Counted from the first letter of the stretch, positions 5,268-12,035 are shown. The stretch is 12,081 nt of DNA from Betaproteobacteria bacterium (GCA_013205155.1 JABMMT010000003.1:1-12081); one strand, 5' to 3'. Numbers and translations are program-made. Notes: generated from the letters alone by a model not told the origin.

Positions 5268-5927
5268 TTACCAAATTGCGCCAAATGTACGACGTAAATC
5301 TTCAATCTGCCCATTGCTTAGGGGCTGTGCCTGACAGTTTGACATCAACCAAAGTTTAGCGGTTTCCTCTAGCTCCTCAAGAACAGCGCTAGCCGTTGAG
5401 GCTGATTGATTCCATACCACTGGCCCAAGTCGGTCAAGCATGACGCCACGGATCGGCTTAGATGTCTTAATACTCTTTGTAATCAATTCAACCACCATAG
5501 TAGCTACTTCGGGATCACCAGGGAGCCGATAGTTAATAAAAGGAATATGACCAACCTTCATGACGTAATAAGGAGTAATCGGAGGCAAGATATCTGCTTC
5601 ATTCCAGACCCCTCTGATACTCAAACTGACTAGATGACTAGCATGAGTATGAATGACGCACGACACTTGAGTATTTGCTAAATAAATACTACGGTGTAGT
5701 AATAATGTTTTTGAGGCAGGGGATCCACTGATCTGCTCACCATTAGAGTTAACAAGCGCAAGTTCGTGGGGGACTAAATTACCAAGACATGCATCAGTTG
5801 GGGTAATTAAAATATTTCCATCATCCAGTCGAATGCTGATATTGCCTGCACTTGCGTGCACATAGCCACGCATATAAAGGGATGCGCCAACCCTACATAT
5901 TTCTGCACGTGCTTGTAATTCAGTCAT
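5268..5927 (-). CDS. otnC: 3-oxo-tetronate 4-phosphate decarboxylase (class II aldolase family)
   Basis: I choose ATG 5927 (219 residues, starting MTELQARAEICR). A longer in-frame start at 5981 would lie deep inside otnK and adds 18 residues with no family resemblance. The fold is class II aldolase/adducin: phosphate-binding SAGNIS (26-31), TPTDACLGNL, zinc ligands H93 and H95 in VIHTHASH (91-98) and a likely third histidine at H127 (VGHIPF). OtnC decarboxylates 3-oxo-tetronate 4-phosphate to dihydroxyacetone phosphate and CO2. The start overlaps the otnK stop by 8 nt, so translation is coupled. In the segment ASKTLLLHRSIY (71-82), the position of the catalytic glutamate in fuculose-phosphate aldolase seems to be T74, which fits a decarboxylase rather than an aldolase. 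That alignment was done by eye. Confidence 0.85.
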   Translation of the reverse strand: MTELQARAEICRVGASLYMRGYVHASAGNISIRLDDGNILITPTDACLGNLVPHELALVNSNGEQISGSPASKTLLLHRSIYLANTQVSCVIHTHASHLVSLSIRGVWNEADILPPITPYYVMKVGHIPFINYRLPGDPEVATMVVELITKSIKTSKPIRGVMLDRLGPVVWNQSASTASAVLEELEETAKLWLMSNCQAQPLSNGQIEDLRRTFGAIW

Positions 5928-7242
5928 GATGTAAGCTCGAGAGTTGTGTAAATGATTTTGTAAAAAAATCGACTGAACCAAAGTTACCTGATTTTAGGGC
6001 TAAGTGGATAGCCTTATCCTCAGAGCAGGGTGAGATTGCTGACATCCACGGTACCCCTCGATCAATTTGTGGACCAATGGCCATCTGTTTAATTCCTAAC
6101 GCTTGCACAATAGCACCCGAAGTTTCTCCACCAGCAATTACTAATTGGCGAACGCCAATTTGAACTAAACCCTTAGCGATCTCTGTTAGTATTTTTTCAA
6201 CGAACTCACTTGCATGAATAGCACCTAATTTATGCTGTATTGATTTCACAATATCCGGCTGTGTAGTGGCATAAATAAGAATTGGACCATTCATAAGGTG
6301 TGTTTTTGCCCATGTAATTGCTTGCTGCACCATATTTACTTGAGATACATCTGCGAGTGGATCGATTGCAAAAGAAGGTAATCCCCTTTGACAAAAGTCC
6401 AGGACCTGCGCATTGGAGGCTTGAGAACAACTACCTGAGATCACTGCCTGATATCCTGTGGCAGGAGGTAGTATGTCGGAGCTGTCACTTAAATCTAATA
6501 AACCACGAATCCGCCACTTATTCGGTAGACTAATTGCAAGACCTGAGCCTGCAGTTATAAGGGGGATATCCGCAATAGCAGAAGCAATAGACTCTAGATC
6601 TTGATTACAAGTAACATCAACAACCGCAATGGTAATACCTTCATTTTGGAGTGCTTGGAAACGAGCCCTAATTTCAGGAGATCCTGCAGATACAGAGGCA
6701 TAGTCTACTAAGCCCACGATGCGATGAGTTTGCGCTTGCATCACCCGAACTAAATTTGCGTCAGTCATGGGAGTGAGCGGATGATTACGCATTCCGCTCT
6801 CTGAAAGAAGTTCATTTCCAACAAAAAGATGACCATTAAATACAGTTCGTTTAGCCTCTGGAAAAGCGGGGCAGACAATTGTGAAGCCTTTACCTTTTCC
6901 ATAAATTACATCCATTAAGGCTTCTGTTACTGGACCAATATTACCCTGTGGTGTTGAATCAAAAGTTGAGCAATATTTAAAATAAAACTGCTCAACGCCC
7001 TGTGCTTTTAACCATTCATAGGCCTGTAAAGACTGCTTAATAGCTTCATGGGTAGAAATGGTTCGGGATTTTAGGGCTATGACGATAGCATCTACATTTA
7101 ATTTTTGCGAATCTGCTGGTACACCAATTGTTTGAATGGTTCGCATTTTTGCGCGAACTAAGTTATTCGCTAAATCACTCGCTCCCGTGAAATCATCTGC
7201 TATGCAACCCAGTAATGGCCGATGGCTACGTTTTTCCAACAT
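5920..7242 (-). CDS. otnK: 3-oxo-tetronate kinase (four-carbon acid sugar kinase, former DUF1537)
   Basis: This 440-residue protein has both halves of the four-carbon acid sugar kinase family. The N-terminal substrate-binding domain begins with the signature CIADDFTGASDL (13-24). The C-terminal nucleotide-binding domain has AGGETSGAIVQALG (370-383) and GPQIDRGVPWM (390-400). OtnK phosphorylates 3-oxo-tetronate to the 4-phosphate using ATP. Related kinases act on D-threonate or D-erythronate, but the company of otnC, denD and ltnD points to OtnK. The start lies 2 nt after the denD stop, with an AAAAGA stretch as a weak ribosome-binding site inside the denD end. The 3' end overlaps otnC. The frame is intact. 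Confidence 0.9.
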   Translation of the reverse strand: MLEKRSHRPLLGCIADDFTGASDLANNLVRAKMRTIQTIGVPADSQKLNVDAIVIALKSRTISTHEAIKQSLQAYEWLKAQGVEQFYFKYCSTFDSTPQGNIGPVTEALMDVIYGKGKGFTIVCPAFPEAKRTVFNGHLFVGNELLSESGMRNHPLTPMTDANLVRVMQAQTHRIVGLVDYASVSAGSPEIRARFQALQNEGITIAVVDVTCNQDLESIASAIADIPLITAGSGLAISLPNKWRIRGLLDLSDSSDILPPATGYQAVISGSCSQASNAQVLDFCQRGLPSFAIDPLADVSQVNMVQQAITWAKTHLMNGPILIYATTQPDIVKSIQHKLGAIHASEFVEKILTEIAKGLVQIGVRQLVIAGGETSGAIVQALGIKQMAIGPQIDRGVPWMSAISPCSEDKAIHLALKSGNFGSVDFFTKSFTQLSSLHHD

Positions 7243-7244
7243 AA

Positions 7245-8258
7245 TTATCTTTTAATGACGCAGGATATGGCCTGTGGGTATCTCAAAACATATGCCCGAA
7301 TTAAACTCATAACAGAAGAATCTGGATTTAATCCAAGCCGAGTAGCGCGTAGATGACTAAATTGACTTGGCCAAGAACTCACTATCGCCTGAACCTGATG
7401 ATCTACTTTCCATTGAAGTAAATTAACTACTTCCTTGCCAGCCACCACTTGTAATGCCTTTGCCATCTCACCAACAGTAGTGCTGAGTGCAGGGAGATTA
7501 ACTGCTGTGGGCGCACCCCATATTGAGGAAGGGGATTCGAGAGCACAAAGTAAGCCTTCAAGCGTTTTATCCAGTGAGGAGAGAGCCACTCGCGTTTCTG
7601 GAGGAACCGGAACAACACTGTTCTTTCCTGATAAAGGCTCTCTCAACATTCCGCTTAAAAAGCTGGATGCAGCCCCATTTGGTTTTCCAGGACGAATAGA
7701 AACGGTCATTAGGCGGATATTGCGCCCATGAATAAAACCTTTCCGTGTGAAGTCAGCAACTAACTGCTCAACCATAAATTTTTGGATCCCATAACTACTT
7801 TGTGGTGTTGGTTGGTCGATATCTGAGATGTTGCTTGGCAATATATTTCCAGGAGGTGCTCCAAAAACTGCAACAGAACTAGGAAATACAAAAACAGGGC
7901 GTTGTGCTTGGTGACGAATAGCTTGCAGTAAATTTAAACTCACCTGTAAATTACTCTGCAAGCCTAGGTCTAGGTTAGCCTCGCACTCTGCACTGACAGC
8001 AGCAGATAAATGAATGACTGCATCAATCTTGTTTAGTGGGAAGGTTTTAGAGATAATCAAATCATTTAAGTCACCAATAAATGAGATAACACGGCTCTCC
8101 GCAGCGAGATCATCAGGTAGCTTGTGTAAATCAGTTAAAAAGAGTGTGGTGAGTGGAGCAGGTGTTCTGCCTTCAATCTGAATGAGCGGTCTCTTTAAAA
8201 GGTCACGGGCTAGACTCGAACCCAAGAAACCACTACCCCCGGTAATTAGTATATGCAT
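7245..8258 (-). CDS. denD: D-erythronate 2-dehydrogenase (extended SDR, NAD-dependent epimerase-like)
   Basis: This 337-residue extended short-chain dehydrogenase has the NAD-binding GGSGFLG (7-13) directly after the first beta strand, HLSA (83-86), PSSVAVFG (126-133) and the catalytic Y156-x3-K160 (SSYGIQK). The block RPGKPNGAASSF (189-200) followed by REPLSG is what I associate with DenD-type enzymes rather than nucleotide-sugar epimerases. DenD oxidises D-erythronate to 2-oxo-tetronate with NAD, the entry step parallel to LtnD. The start is ATG 8258, 16 nt after the ltnD stop, with no clear Shine-Dalgarno. The frame is full length. Function is inferred from family and from the operon with otnK and otnC. 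Confidence 0.87.
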   Translation of the reverse strand: MHILITGGSGFLGSSLARDLLKRPLIQIEGRTPAPLTTLFLTDLHKLPDDLAAESRVISFIGDLNDLIISKTFPLNKIDAVIHLSAAVSAECEANLDLGLQSNLQVSLNLLQAIRHQAQRPVFVFPSSVAVFGAPPGNILPSNISDIDQPTPQSSYGIQKFMVEQLVADFTRKGFIHGRNIRLMTVSIRPGKPNGAASSFLSGMLREPLSGKNSVVPVPPETRVALSSLDKTLEGLLCALESPSSIWGAPTAVNLPALSTTVGEMAKALQVVAGKEVVNLLQWKVDHQVQAIVSSWPSQFSHLRATRLGLNPDSSVMSLIRAYVLRYPQAISCVIKR

Positions 8259-8274
8259 ATGATTTTTTTATGAA

Positions 8275-9183
8275 TTATTTTGCATCTGGTAATTTAATAC
8301 CCGGAAATATCTTAATGACAGCCGCATCATCCTCGCGACCATATCCCGCCGCAGAGGCTTGCATAAACATTTGATGGGCTGTCGCCGCCAAGGGCAAGGG
8401 AAACTTGCTTGAACGGGCAGTATCGAGAACAAGACCTAGGTCTTTTATAAAGATATCGACTGCTGATAGAGCGGTGTAGTCTGCCTGCAAGACATGCGCC
8501 ATTCGGTTTTCAAACATCCAACTATTACCAGCGCTATGCGTAATGACCTCATAGAGAGCATTAGGATCTACCCCTTCACGAATACCTAAGGCCATTGCTT
8601 CAGCTGCTACAGCAATATGAACGCCGGCCAATAGCTGGTTGATAATTTTTACCTTACTACCAAATCCTGCACGATCGCCTAATTTGTAGATATTACTTGC
8701 CATGGCCTCTAAAATATTTTCTGCTTTTTGATATGCATCAGTATGACCAGAAGTCATCATTGTGATTTGGCCAGCAGCTGCTTTTGCAGCACCACCAGAG
8801 ATGGGGGCATCTAAATATAGAAATCCTGAATTATTTAGGCGTTTCTCAAGCAAAGCAGACCAATTAGGATCAACTGTTGAGCACATGATAAAGAGTGATT
8901 TTTGCTTCATTTCATTTACTGCACCATGATCACCAAACAGGATGGTTTCAGTTTGCTCCGCATTTACAACGACGCTAATGATGATGTCAGATACTTTTGC
9001 TAGTTCAGAAGGTGTCTTAAATGCCACTCCCCCAGCCAATGCAAAATTCTCAGCTACTTCGAACCGTACATCGCAAACATTTAGAGCATAGCCATTACGA
9101 CGCAAAGAGCTGGCCATACCTAATCCCATGGCGCCAAGGCCAATGAGACCTATGGATGGTGAGTTTCTGGTATTAGTAGTCAT
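8275..9183 (-). CDS. ltnD: L-threonate 2-dehydrogenase (beta-hydroxyacid dehydrogenase family)
   Basis: This 302-residue protein has the three hallmarks of the beta-hydroxyacid dehydrogenases: N-terminal Rossmann motif GLGAMGLGM (15-23), substrate-binding DAPISGG (125-131), and catalytic lysine K179 with N182 in KVKIINQ, plus KDLG (247-250). The family includes 3-hydroxyisobutyrate and tartronate-semialdehyde reductases. The neighbours denD, otnK and otnC make LtnD, which oxidises L-threonate to 2-oxo-tetronate with NAD, the best specific call. It is the first gene of the operon; start ATG 9183 is preceded by AGGA at only 3 nt. It lies about 60 bp from a truncated repeat copy (R4), so the upstream control region is short. 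Confidence 0.87.
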   Translation of the reverse strand: MTTNTRNSPSIGLIGLGAMGLGMASSLRRNGYALNVCDVRFEVAENFALAGGVAFKTPSELAKVSDIIISVVVNAEQTETILFGDHGAVNEMKQKSLFIMCSTVDPNWSALLEKRLNNSGFLYLDAPISGGAAKAAAGQITMMTSGHTDAYQKAENILEAMASNIYKLGDRAGFGSKVKIINQLLAGVHIAVAAEAMALGIREGVDPNALYEVITHSAGNSWMFENRMAHVLQADYTALSAVDIFIKDLGLVLDTARSSKFPLPLAATAHQMFMQASAAGYGREDDAAVIKIFPGIKLPDAK

Positions 9184-9217
9184 AGATCCTAGCTACAAAC
9201 ATAAAGGGTTAAGTGCA

Positions 9218-9235
9218 ATACAGATCCAATTGTAT
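9218..9235 (-). promoter_or_regulatory. Candidate operator upstream of ltnD
   Basis: The inverted repeat ATACA (9218-9222) / TGTAT (9231-9235) with an 8-bp centre lies 35-52 bp upstream of the ltnD ATG. The size and half-site would suit a GntR-type regulator, a family often linked to sugar-acid operons. No regulator gene is in the window, and I see no convincing -35/-10 pair. Five-base half-sites can arise by chance. Confidence 0.25.
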
Positions 9236-9246
9236 GTCTGGCGTAA

Positions 9247-9302
9247 AGTTTATTACACAGCGCCATTTTTACGCTGTAAACCATTGAAATATATAGACAT
9301 TC
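9247..9302. repeat. Repeat R4, left-flank fragment only
   Basis: This is a diverged copy of the left flank seen at R1, R3 and R6: AAGTTTATTACACAG, then ACGCTGTAAACCATTGAAATATATAGACATTC. It keeps only one of the paired CACAG motifs and stops where the others go on towards the tRNA-derived core. Cupredoxin coding sequence follows instead, so the junction looks like a recombination scar. Confidence 0.7.
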
Positions 9303-9303
9303 T

Positions 9304-9492
9304 AAAGAGATGGCAAGCCCTGGAGCCAAAGGACATCATCATACGAATGAAATCTCAGCAAAACCAGTACAACAAGCGGAATTAGTTTGGACTTTTAAAA
9401 AAGCTGGGAAATATTCTATGGCTTGCTTTGAGCCTGGCCACTATGAATCTGGAATGAAGGGCGTCATCAATGTGGCGGCTAAGAAGCACTAG
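9304..9492 (+). pseudogene. 3' remnant of a cupredoxin (plastocyanin/azurin-like) gene
   Basis: The frame ending at TAG 9490-9492 encodes the C-terminal half of a small blue-copper protein: GHHHTNEISAKP, then AELVWTFKKAGKYSMACFEPGH and ESGMKGVINVA. The copper-ligand triad C-x4-H-x4-M is present (ACFEPGHYESGM). The N-terminal part, with signal peptide and the first histidine ligand, is missing. Homologues are about 150-170 residues; an ATG at 9310 would allow only 60. There is no proper ribosome-binding site, and the fragment starts at the end of repeat fragment R4. I read it as a gene cut by recombination, not a short native gene. Its relatives usually sit with copper-handling genes such as those at 10783-11735. 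Confidence 0.75.
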
Positions 9493-9540
9493 GTGGATTG
9501 ATATCCTAGGCTCTGGTTGATTCCGCCTGGTACCACCAAG

Positions 9541-10050
9541 TCATTGACACGCTCCAGACGCTCTATCCTGCCCAAAGCAGTAAAGAGTGAGGATCTGGGT
9601 AAAAGTTTTGTCTAAGTTTGGAGTGGTTGCTATCACCCCGCGGACCAATAGATATTTACCTGAGCCACCGATGACTGGGATCATCGAGGTTCCAGTATCG
9701 GACTCCCGGCCTGCAACGGTGATAGTGCCATCCGCCAATGTCAGCGTCCATTGGCATTCACTAAATTTACCGGGCAGCGTGCGAATGCAGAAACCACTAT
9801 TCTGACCAATTGGCTCGTGATTGCTGTTTAATAATGGTTGGTCGAACACAAATATATCACCGGGCGAATCGCCAGCTTCACCAAGGTCGACCGATTGAGC
9901 GATGCCACTGCGAGCATCGGCAATAGTTACAAGAGTTGTTGTGTAATGGGGCAGCACCTCACTTACTGCTTTCGCCGGGTTCTGTGCCCACGCTGCTGTA
10001 TAAGTCATGGCGATCACAGCGACGATTGCAATAATAGTTGAGTGTGTCAC
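9541..10050 (-). CDS. Secreted allene-oxide-cyclase-like beta-barrel protein
   Basis: This 169-residue protein starts at GTG 10050, with GGGG 5 nt upstream. Residues 1-22 form a signal peptide (long hydrophobic core, cut after AWA), so the protein is exported. The mature part has the pattern of the allene oxide cyclase barrel-like family related to dirigent proteins: DIFVFDQPL (65-73), IGQNSGFCIRT (81-91), CQWTLTLADGTITVAG (99-114) and PVIGGSGKYLLVRG (125-138). Four cysteines (C88, C99, C158, C168) could form disulfides in the periplasm. Its bacterial role is unknown and plant-type cyclase activity should not be assumed. The gene is richer in G+C than its surroundings, which suggests a different origin. 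It stands alone between repeat fragments R4 and R5. Confidence 0.75.
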   Translation of the reverse strand: MTHSTIIAIVAVIAMTYTAAWAQNPAKAVSEVLPHYTTTLVTIADARSGIAQSVDLGEAGDSPGDIFVFDQPLLNSNHEPIGQNSGFCIRTLPGKFSECQWTLTLADGTITVAGRESDTGTSMIPVIGGSGKYLLVRGVIATTPNLDKTFTQILTLYCFGQDRASGACQ

Positions 10051-10079
10051 GCAAGCCCCATCAGTATTTGTTCAGAGGA

Positions 10080-10108
10080 ATTATGCCGGAAGGGTGTTGA
10101 CATCTGAA
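10080..10108 (-). promoter_or_regulatory. Promoter of the allene-oxide-cyclase-like gene
   Basis: On the minus strand, TTCAGA (complement of 10103-10108), 17 bp and CATAAT (complement of 10080-10085) lie about 30 bp upstream of the GTG start. Matches to consensus are 4/6 and 5/6. The call is by eye. Confidence 0.35.
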
Positions 10109-10171
10109 TAGATGCTCAGTTTTGTGGCTAAATTAATTAAAACTATTCGAAATTAGAAATCAATTTGTAAT

Positions 10172-10213
10172 TGTCGCAAAACAGGACACTCAAAAATGTC
10201 GGTTTACCCGACA
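10172..10213. repeat. Palindrome TGTCGG-N5-CCGACA with a degenerate neighbour
   Basis: A perfect 6-5-6 palindrome lies at 10197-10213. A weaker version, TGTCGC-AAAAC-AGGACA, lies at 10172-10188, 25 bp away centre to centre. The perfect palindrome and four following bases recur exactly at 11952. It is not followed by a T-run, so a simple terminator is unlikely. An operator or the end of a small mobile repeat are both possible. Confidence 0.5.
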
Positions 10214-10363
10214 AATTAGATATCTGACCATCCAATCACCTGCTGATGCCACCCAAGGTCCATGGCATTCCACCCCTCACCAACATTCTCGGTGCTGATG
10301 CCACACCAAAAGCCAACACCCTAATGCCATTGTTTTTAGTGTTGTTTAGCCTCATTTTTCCAG

Positions 10364-10408
10364 CTTCTAAGGCGTAGGTCGCACGTTCGAATCGTGCTGG
10401 GTAGGCCA
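10364..10408. repeat. Repeat R5, tRNA-Arg(TCT) core only
   Basis: This is a 45-nt copy of the core from anticodon loop CTTCTAA to CCA. It differs from R1 and R3 by one base in the acceptor strand (TGGGTAG instead of TGGGCAG). The sequence to its left is unrelated to the left flank of R1 and R3, so the shared unit starts exactly at the anticodon loop. A TTGCACAGTTT motif lies 65 bp downstream (10473-10483). Confidence 0.85.
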
Positions 10409-10782
10409 AAAACCTCAAGCAATTCAAGCGGATACAGTAGCTACAGCGCTGCTTTAGTCCATGGCACAGCGATTGCACAGTTTGTTCATAGGTTGCTCGC
10501 TAAAAGATATAAGAATTTCACTCAAAGCTGTCCAATACTCCCCGGCCACCAAGATTCTACAAACCACCATCAGGCGGCTTTTTCATTTGAGGTTTTGAAG
10601 GGTTTTTTGTATAAGGTCAACTAATAAGAAATATAAACAGATTACCCTCATCACGGTTGATATCACCCAGAATAACTCAATCTCAACTAAATTATGTGCA
10701 ATGATTTAATATGTTCTATAGCTGATATAAATTAATAACTCAATTAAGAATTAGATTTAATATTTTATAAGGAAAAATCATA

Positions 10783-11178
10783 ATGAAAATTACTTCATAC
10801 CAAATAATCCTGATCTTATTTCTATCATTAGGTTGCTATAAGGTTTCGGCGCAAACCAACATAGCTGATCCTCATACTGGACATGGTTCGCACCAAGGTC
10901 ATACCTCCTCAGGATCAAGCAAAGTAACAGCAGCAACAAAAAAGTACCAGCAAATTAATGACAACATGCACAAAAGTATGGACATAAAATTTACAGGAGA
11001 TGCTGACAAAGATTTTCTTGCCGCAATGATTCCACACCATCAGGGAGCTATTGATATGGCAGAAGTAGTTGTGCAATATGGTAAGAATCCAAAGGTCCGG
11101 CAACTTGCCCAAGAAATTATCACAATGCAGAAGAAAGAAATTGCCGAAATGAGGCAGCTATTGAAAGAATCAAAATAA
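10783..11178 (+). CDS. DUF305 exported copper-associated protein
   Basis: This 131-residue protein has a signal peptide (1-23, cut after VSA). It is followed by a histidine-rich linker (H31, H34, H37, H40) and a DUF305 helical domain with the signature DFLAAMIPHHQGAIDMAE (77-94). H85, H86, M92, M115 and M123 are candidate metal ligands; family members such as CopM bind copper in the periplasm. The start is supported by AAGGA (10769-10773), 9 nt upstream. The next gene, 62 nt downstream on the same strand, is a DUF411 protein, also typical of copper-resistance clusters, so the two are probably cotranscribed. No copper pump or sensor gene is in the window, so the specific role is inferred. Confidence 0.87.
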   Translation: MKITSYQIILILFLSLGCYKVSAQTNIADPHTGHGSHQGHTSSGSSKVTAATKKYQQINDNMHKSMDIKFTGDADKDFLAAMIPHHQGAIDMAEVVVQYGKNPKVRQLAQEIITMQKKEIAEMRQLLKESK

Positions 11179-11230
11179 CAGGACTTCAATTTTTGTAAGT
11201 TTCCAAAATGCCGTTTAGAAAAATTCCGTA

Positions 11231-11235
11231 GGAGG
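11231..11235 (+). promoter_or_regulatory. Ribosome-binding site fixing a TTG start
   Basis: GGAGG lies 5 nt before TTG 11241 and 29 nt before the first in-frame ATG at 11265. The ATG has no comparable site of its own. The TTG is therefore the likelier start of the DUF411 gene. Confidence 0.6.
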
Positions 11236-11240
11236 CCCAA

Positions 11241-11735
11241 TTGAATTTAATTAAAGATGAAATAATGAAAACTACTGGATCAGTAAATCAACAAAGAAGG
11301 TTTATTTCTTTAGGCTTAGTTTTATTGCCGACATTGAGTTTTGCTGTGACTGAAAAGCCAGTTATTACGATGTGGCGCGGTCCTAAATGCGGGTGTTGTA
11401 AAGATTGGGCGGCGTACATAGAAAAAAATGGCTTTAATGTAAAGGCATTTGACGAGGGCAATACTGAAATGCGGCAAAAGTTAGGAATGCCAGTTCAATT
11501 TGGCTCATGCCATACTGCCCAAATCAATGGTTACGTCATCGAAGGACATGTTCCCGCGCGTGAAATTAAGCGTTTGCTGGCGGAAAAGCCAAAGGTATTG
11601 GGGTTAGCGGTTCCAGCAATGCCTTTGGGATCTCCTGGCATGGATGGTCCAGAATACAAGGGGAAGAAAGATCCGTATGATGTTTTAGTAATCAGTCTAA
11701 ACGGCGCGCCATCTGTTTACCAGGCTTACAGGTAA
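11241..11735 (+). CDS. DUF411 metal-binding protein (exported, copper-associated)
   Basis: This 164-residue protein begins at TTG 11241, supported by GGAGG. Starting at ATG 11265 would remove eight residues and leave the signal peptide intact. Residues 1-35 form a signal sequence with an RRF pair before the hydrophobic stretch, cut near SFA. The Tat consensus is only partly met. The mature part has the full DUF411 pattern: PKCGCCKDW (48-56), GSCHTAQINGY (88-98), EGHVP (101-105) and GLAVPAMPLGSPGMDG (121-136). The CGCC cluster with C90, H91 and H103 is a likely soft-metal site. Relatives occur with CopA, CopB and cupredoxins. It forms a probable two-gene unit with the DUF305 gene upstream. Its biochemical role is not established. 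Confidence 0.87.
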   Translation: MNLIKDEIMKTTGSVNQQRRFISLGLVLLPTLSFAVTEKPVITMWRGPKCGCCKDWAAYIEKNGFNVKAFDEGNTEMRQKLGMPVQFGSCHTAQINGYVIEGHVPAREIKRLLAEKPKVLGLAVPAMPLGSPGMDGPEYKGKKDPYDVLVISLNGAPSVYQAYR

Positions 11736-11847
11736 TCGCATTGATTTTTAATACTTTGTGGTTCCTTCCATAAAGGACGCAGAGAAATACGATTACCGTC
11801 ACTATGTATTACTGATGAAGCGAAGTATGGATTCCCGATACAACCTA

Positions 11848-11935
11848 TTGCACAGTTTATTACACAGTCCTGATTTAAGCGTGTAAGCCATTGAAATATA
11901 TACACATTCCAGCAGCCACGAATTCTTCTAAGGCG
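11848..11935. repeat. Repeat R6, left flank with the first ~13 nt of the core
   Basis: The left flank is well preserved, with GCACAG at 11850-11855 and ACACAG at 11862-11867, 12 bp apart, followed by GTGTAAGCCATTGAAATATA. The core begins (CTTCTAAGGCG) but breaks off after GGCG at 11935. Unrelated sequence (ACCCCCGATAC) and the palindrome at 11952 follow. The T-arm and acceptor parts are missing. Confidence 0.8.
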
Positions 11936-11951
11936 ACCCCCGATACTTTTT

Positions 11952-11968
11952 TGTCGGTTTACCCGACA
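11952..11968. repeat. Second copy of palindrome TGTCGG-N5-CCGACA
   Basis: This copy is identical to 10197-10213, including the TTTAC centre and the following AAATT, but its flanks are unrelated. It lies 67 bp upstream of the start codon at 12036, where an operator could act, and directly after truncated repeat R6. Confidence 0.5.
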
Positions 11969-12009
11969 AATTTTCCGATCGACCTTAATTAAATCTGAAA
12001 CTAAGCTAC

Positions 12010-12032
12010 AAGCGTCATTTAAAAGGACGCTT
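12010..12032 (+). promoter_or_regulatory. Hairpin overlapping the ribosome-binding site of the last gene
   Basis: AAGCGTC (12010-12016) and GACGCTT (12026-12032) form a perfect 7-bp stem with a 9-nt loop. The Shine-Dalgarno AAAAGGA (12021-12027) lies in the loop and the first stem bases, 8 nt before ATG 12036. Folding would partly hide it. Confidence 0.4.
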
Positions 12033-12035
12033 GTT

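Larger units (their letters stand above)
10051..10782. other. Gene-poor interval with palindrome, tRNA fragment and direct repeats
   Basis: I see no convincing gene here. The interval contains the promoter region of the minus-strand gene, the palindrome pair at 10172-10213, a direct repeat of GCTGATGCCAC (10242-10252 and 10292-10302), the tRNA-Arg core R5, and a GGCACAG/TGCACAG pair at 10463-10480. An AT-rich leader for the DUF305 gene follows. A 43-codon plus-strand frame at 10246-10377 has no ribosome-binding site, and its stop lies inside the tRNA fragment. Confidence 0.5.

Noticed and set aside
5928..5981. N-terminal extension of OtnC to the ATG at 5981
   Set aside because: The added 18 residues overlap otnK coding sequence and do not match the family; ATG 5927 gives the usual length and a coupling overlap.
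10097..10125. Plus-strand promoter starting with a perfect TTGACA
   Set aside because: The matching -10 position (TTTTGT) is poor and no gene follows on that strand for over 600 bp.
10246..10377. Plus-strand 43-residue frame ending TLMPLFLVLFSLIFPASKA
   Set aside because: The hydrophobic tail with a basic end looks like a sorting signal, but there is no ribosome-binding site and the last codons and stop are supplied by the tRNA fragment.
10236..10478. Minus-strand frame containing PARFERATYALEAG
   Set aside because: Antisense translation of tRNA fragment R5 and flanks, with no start signal and no family resemblance beyond the tRNA artefact.
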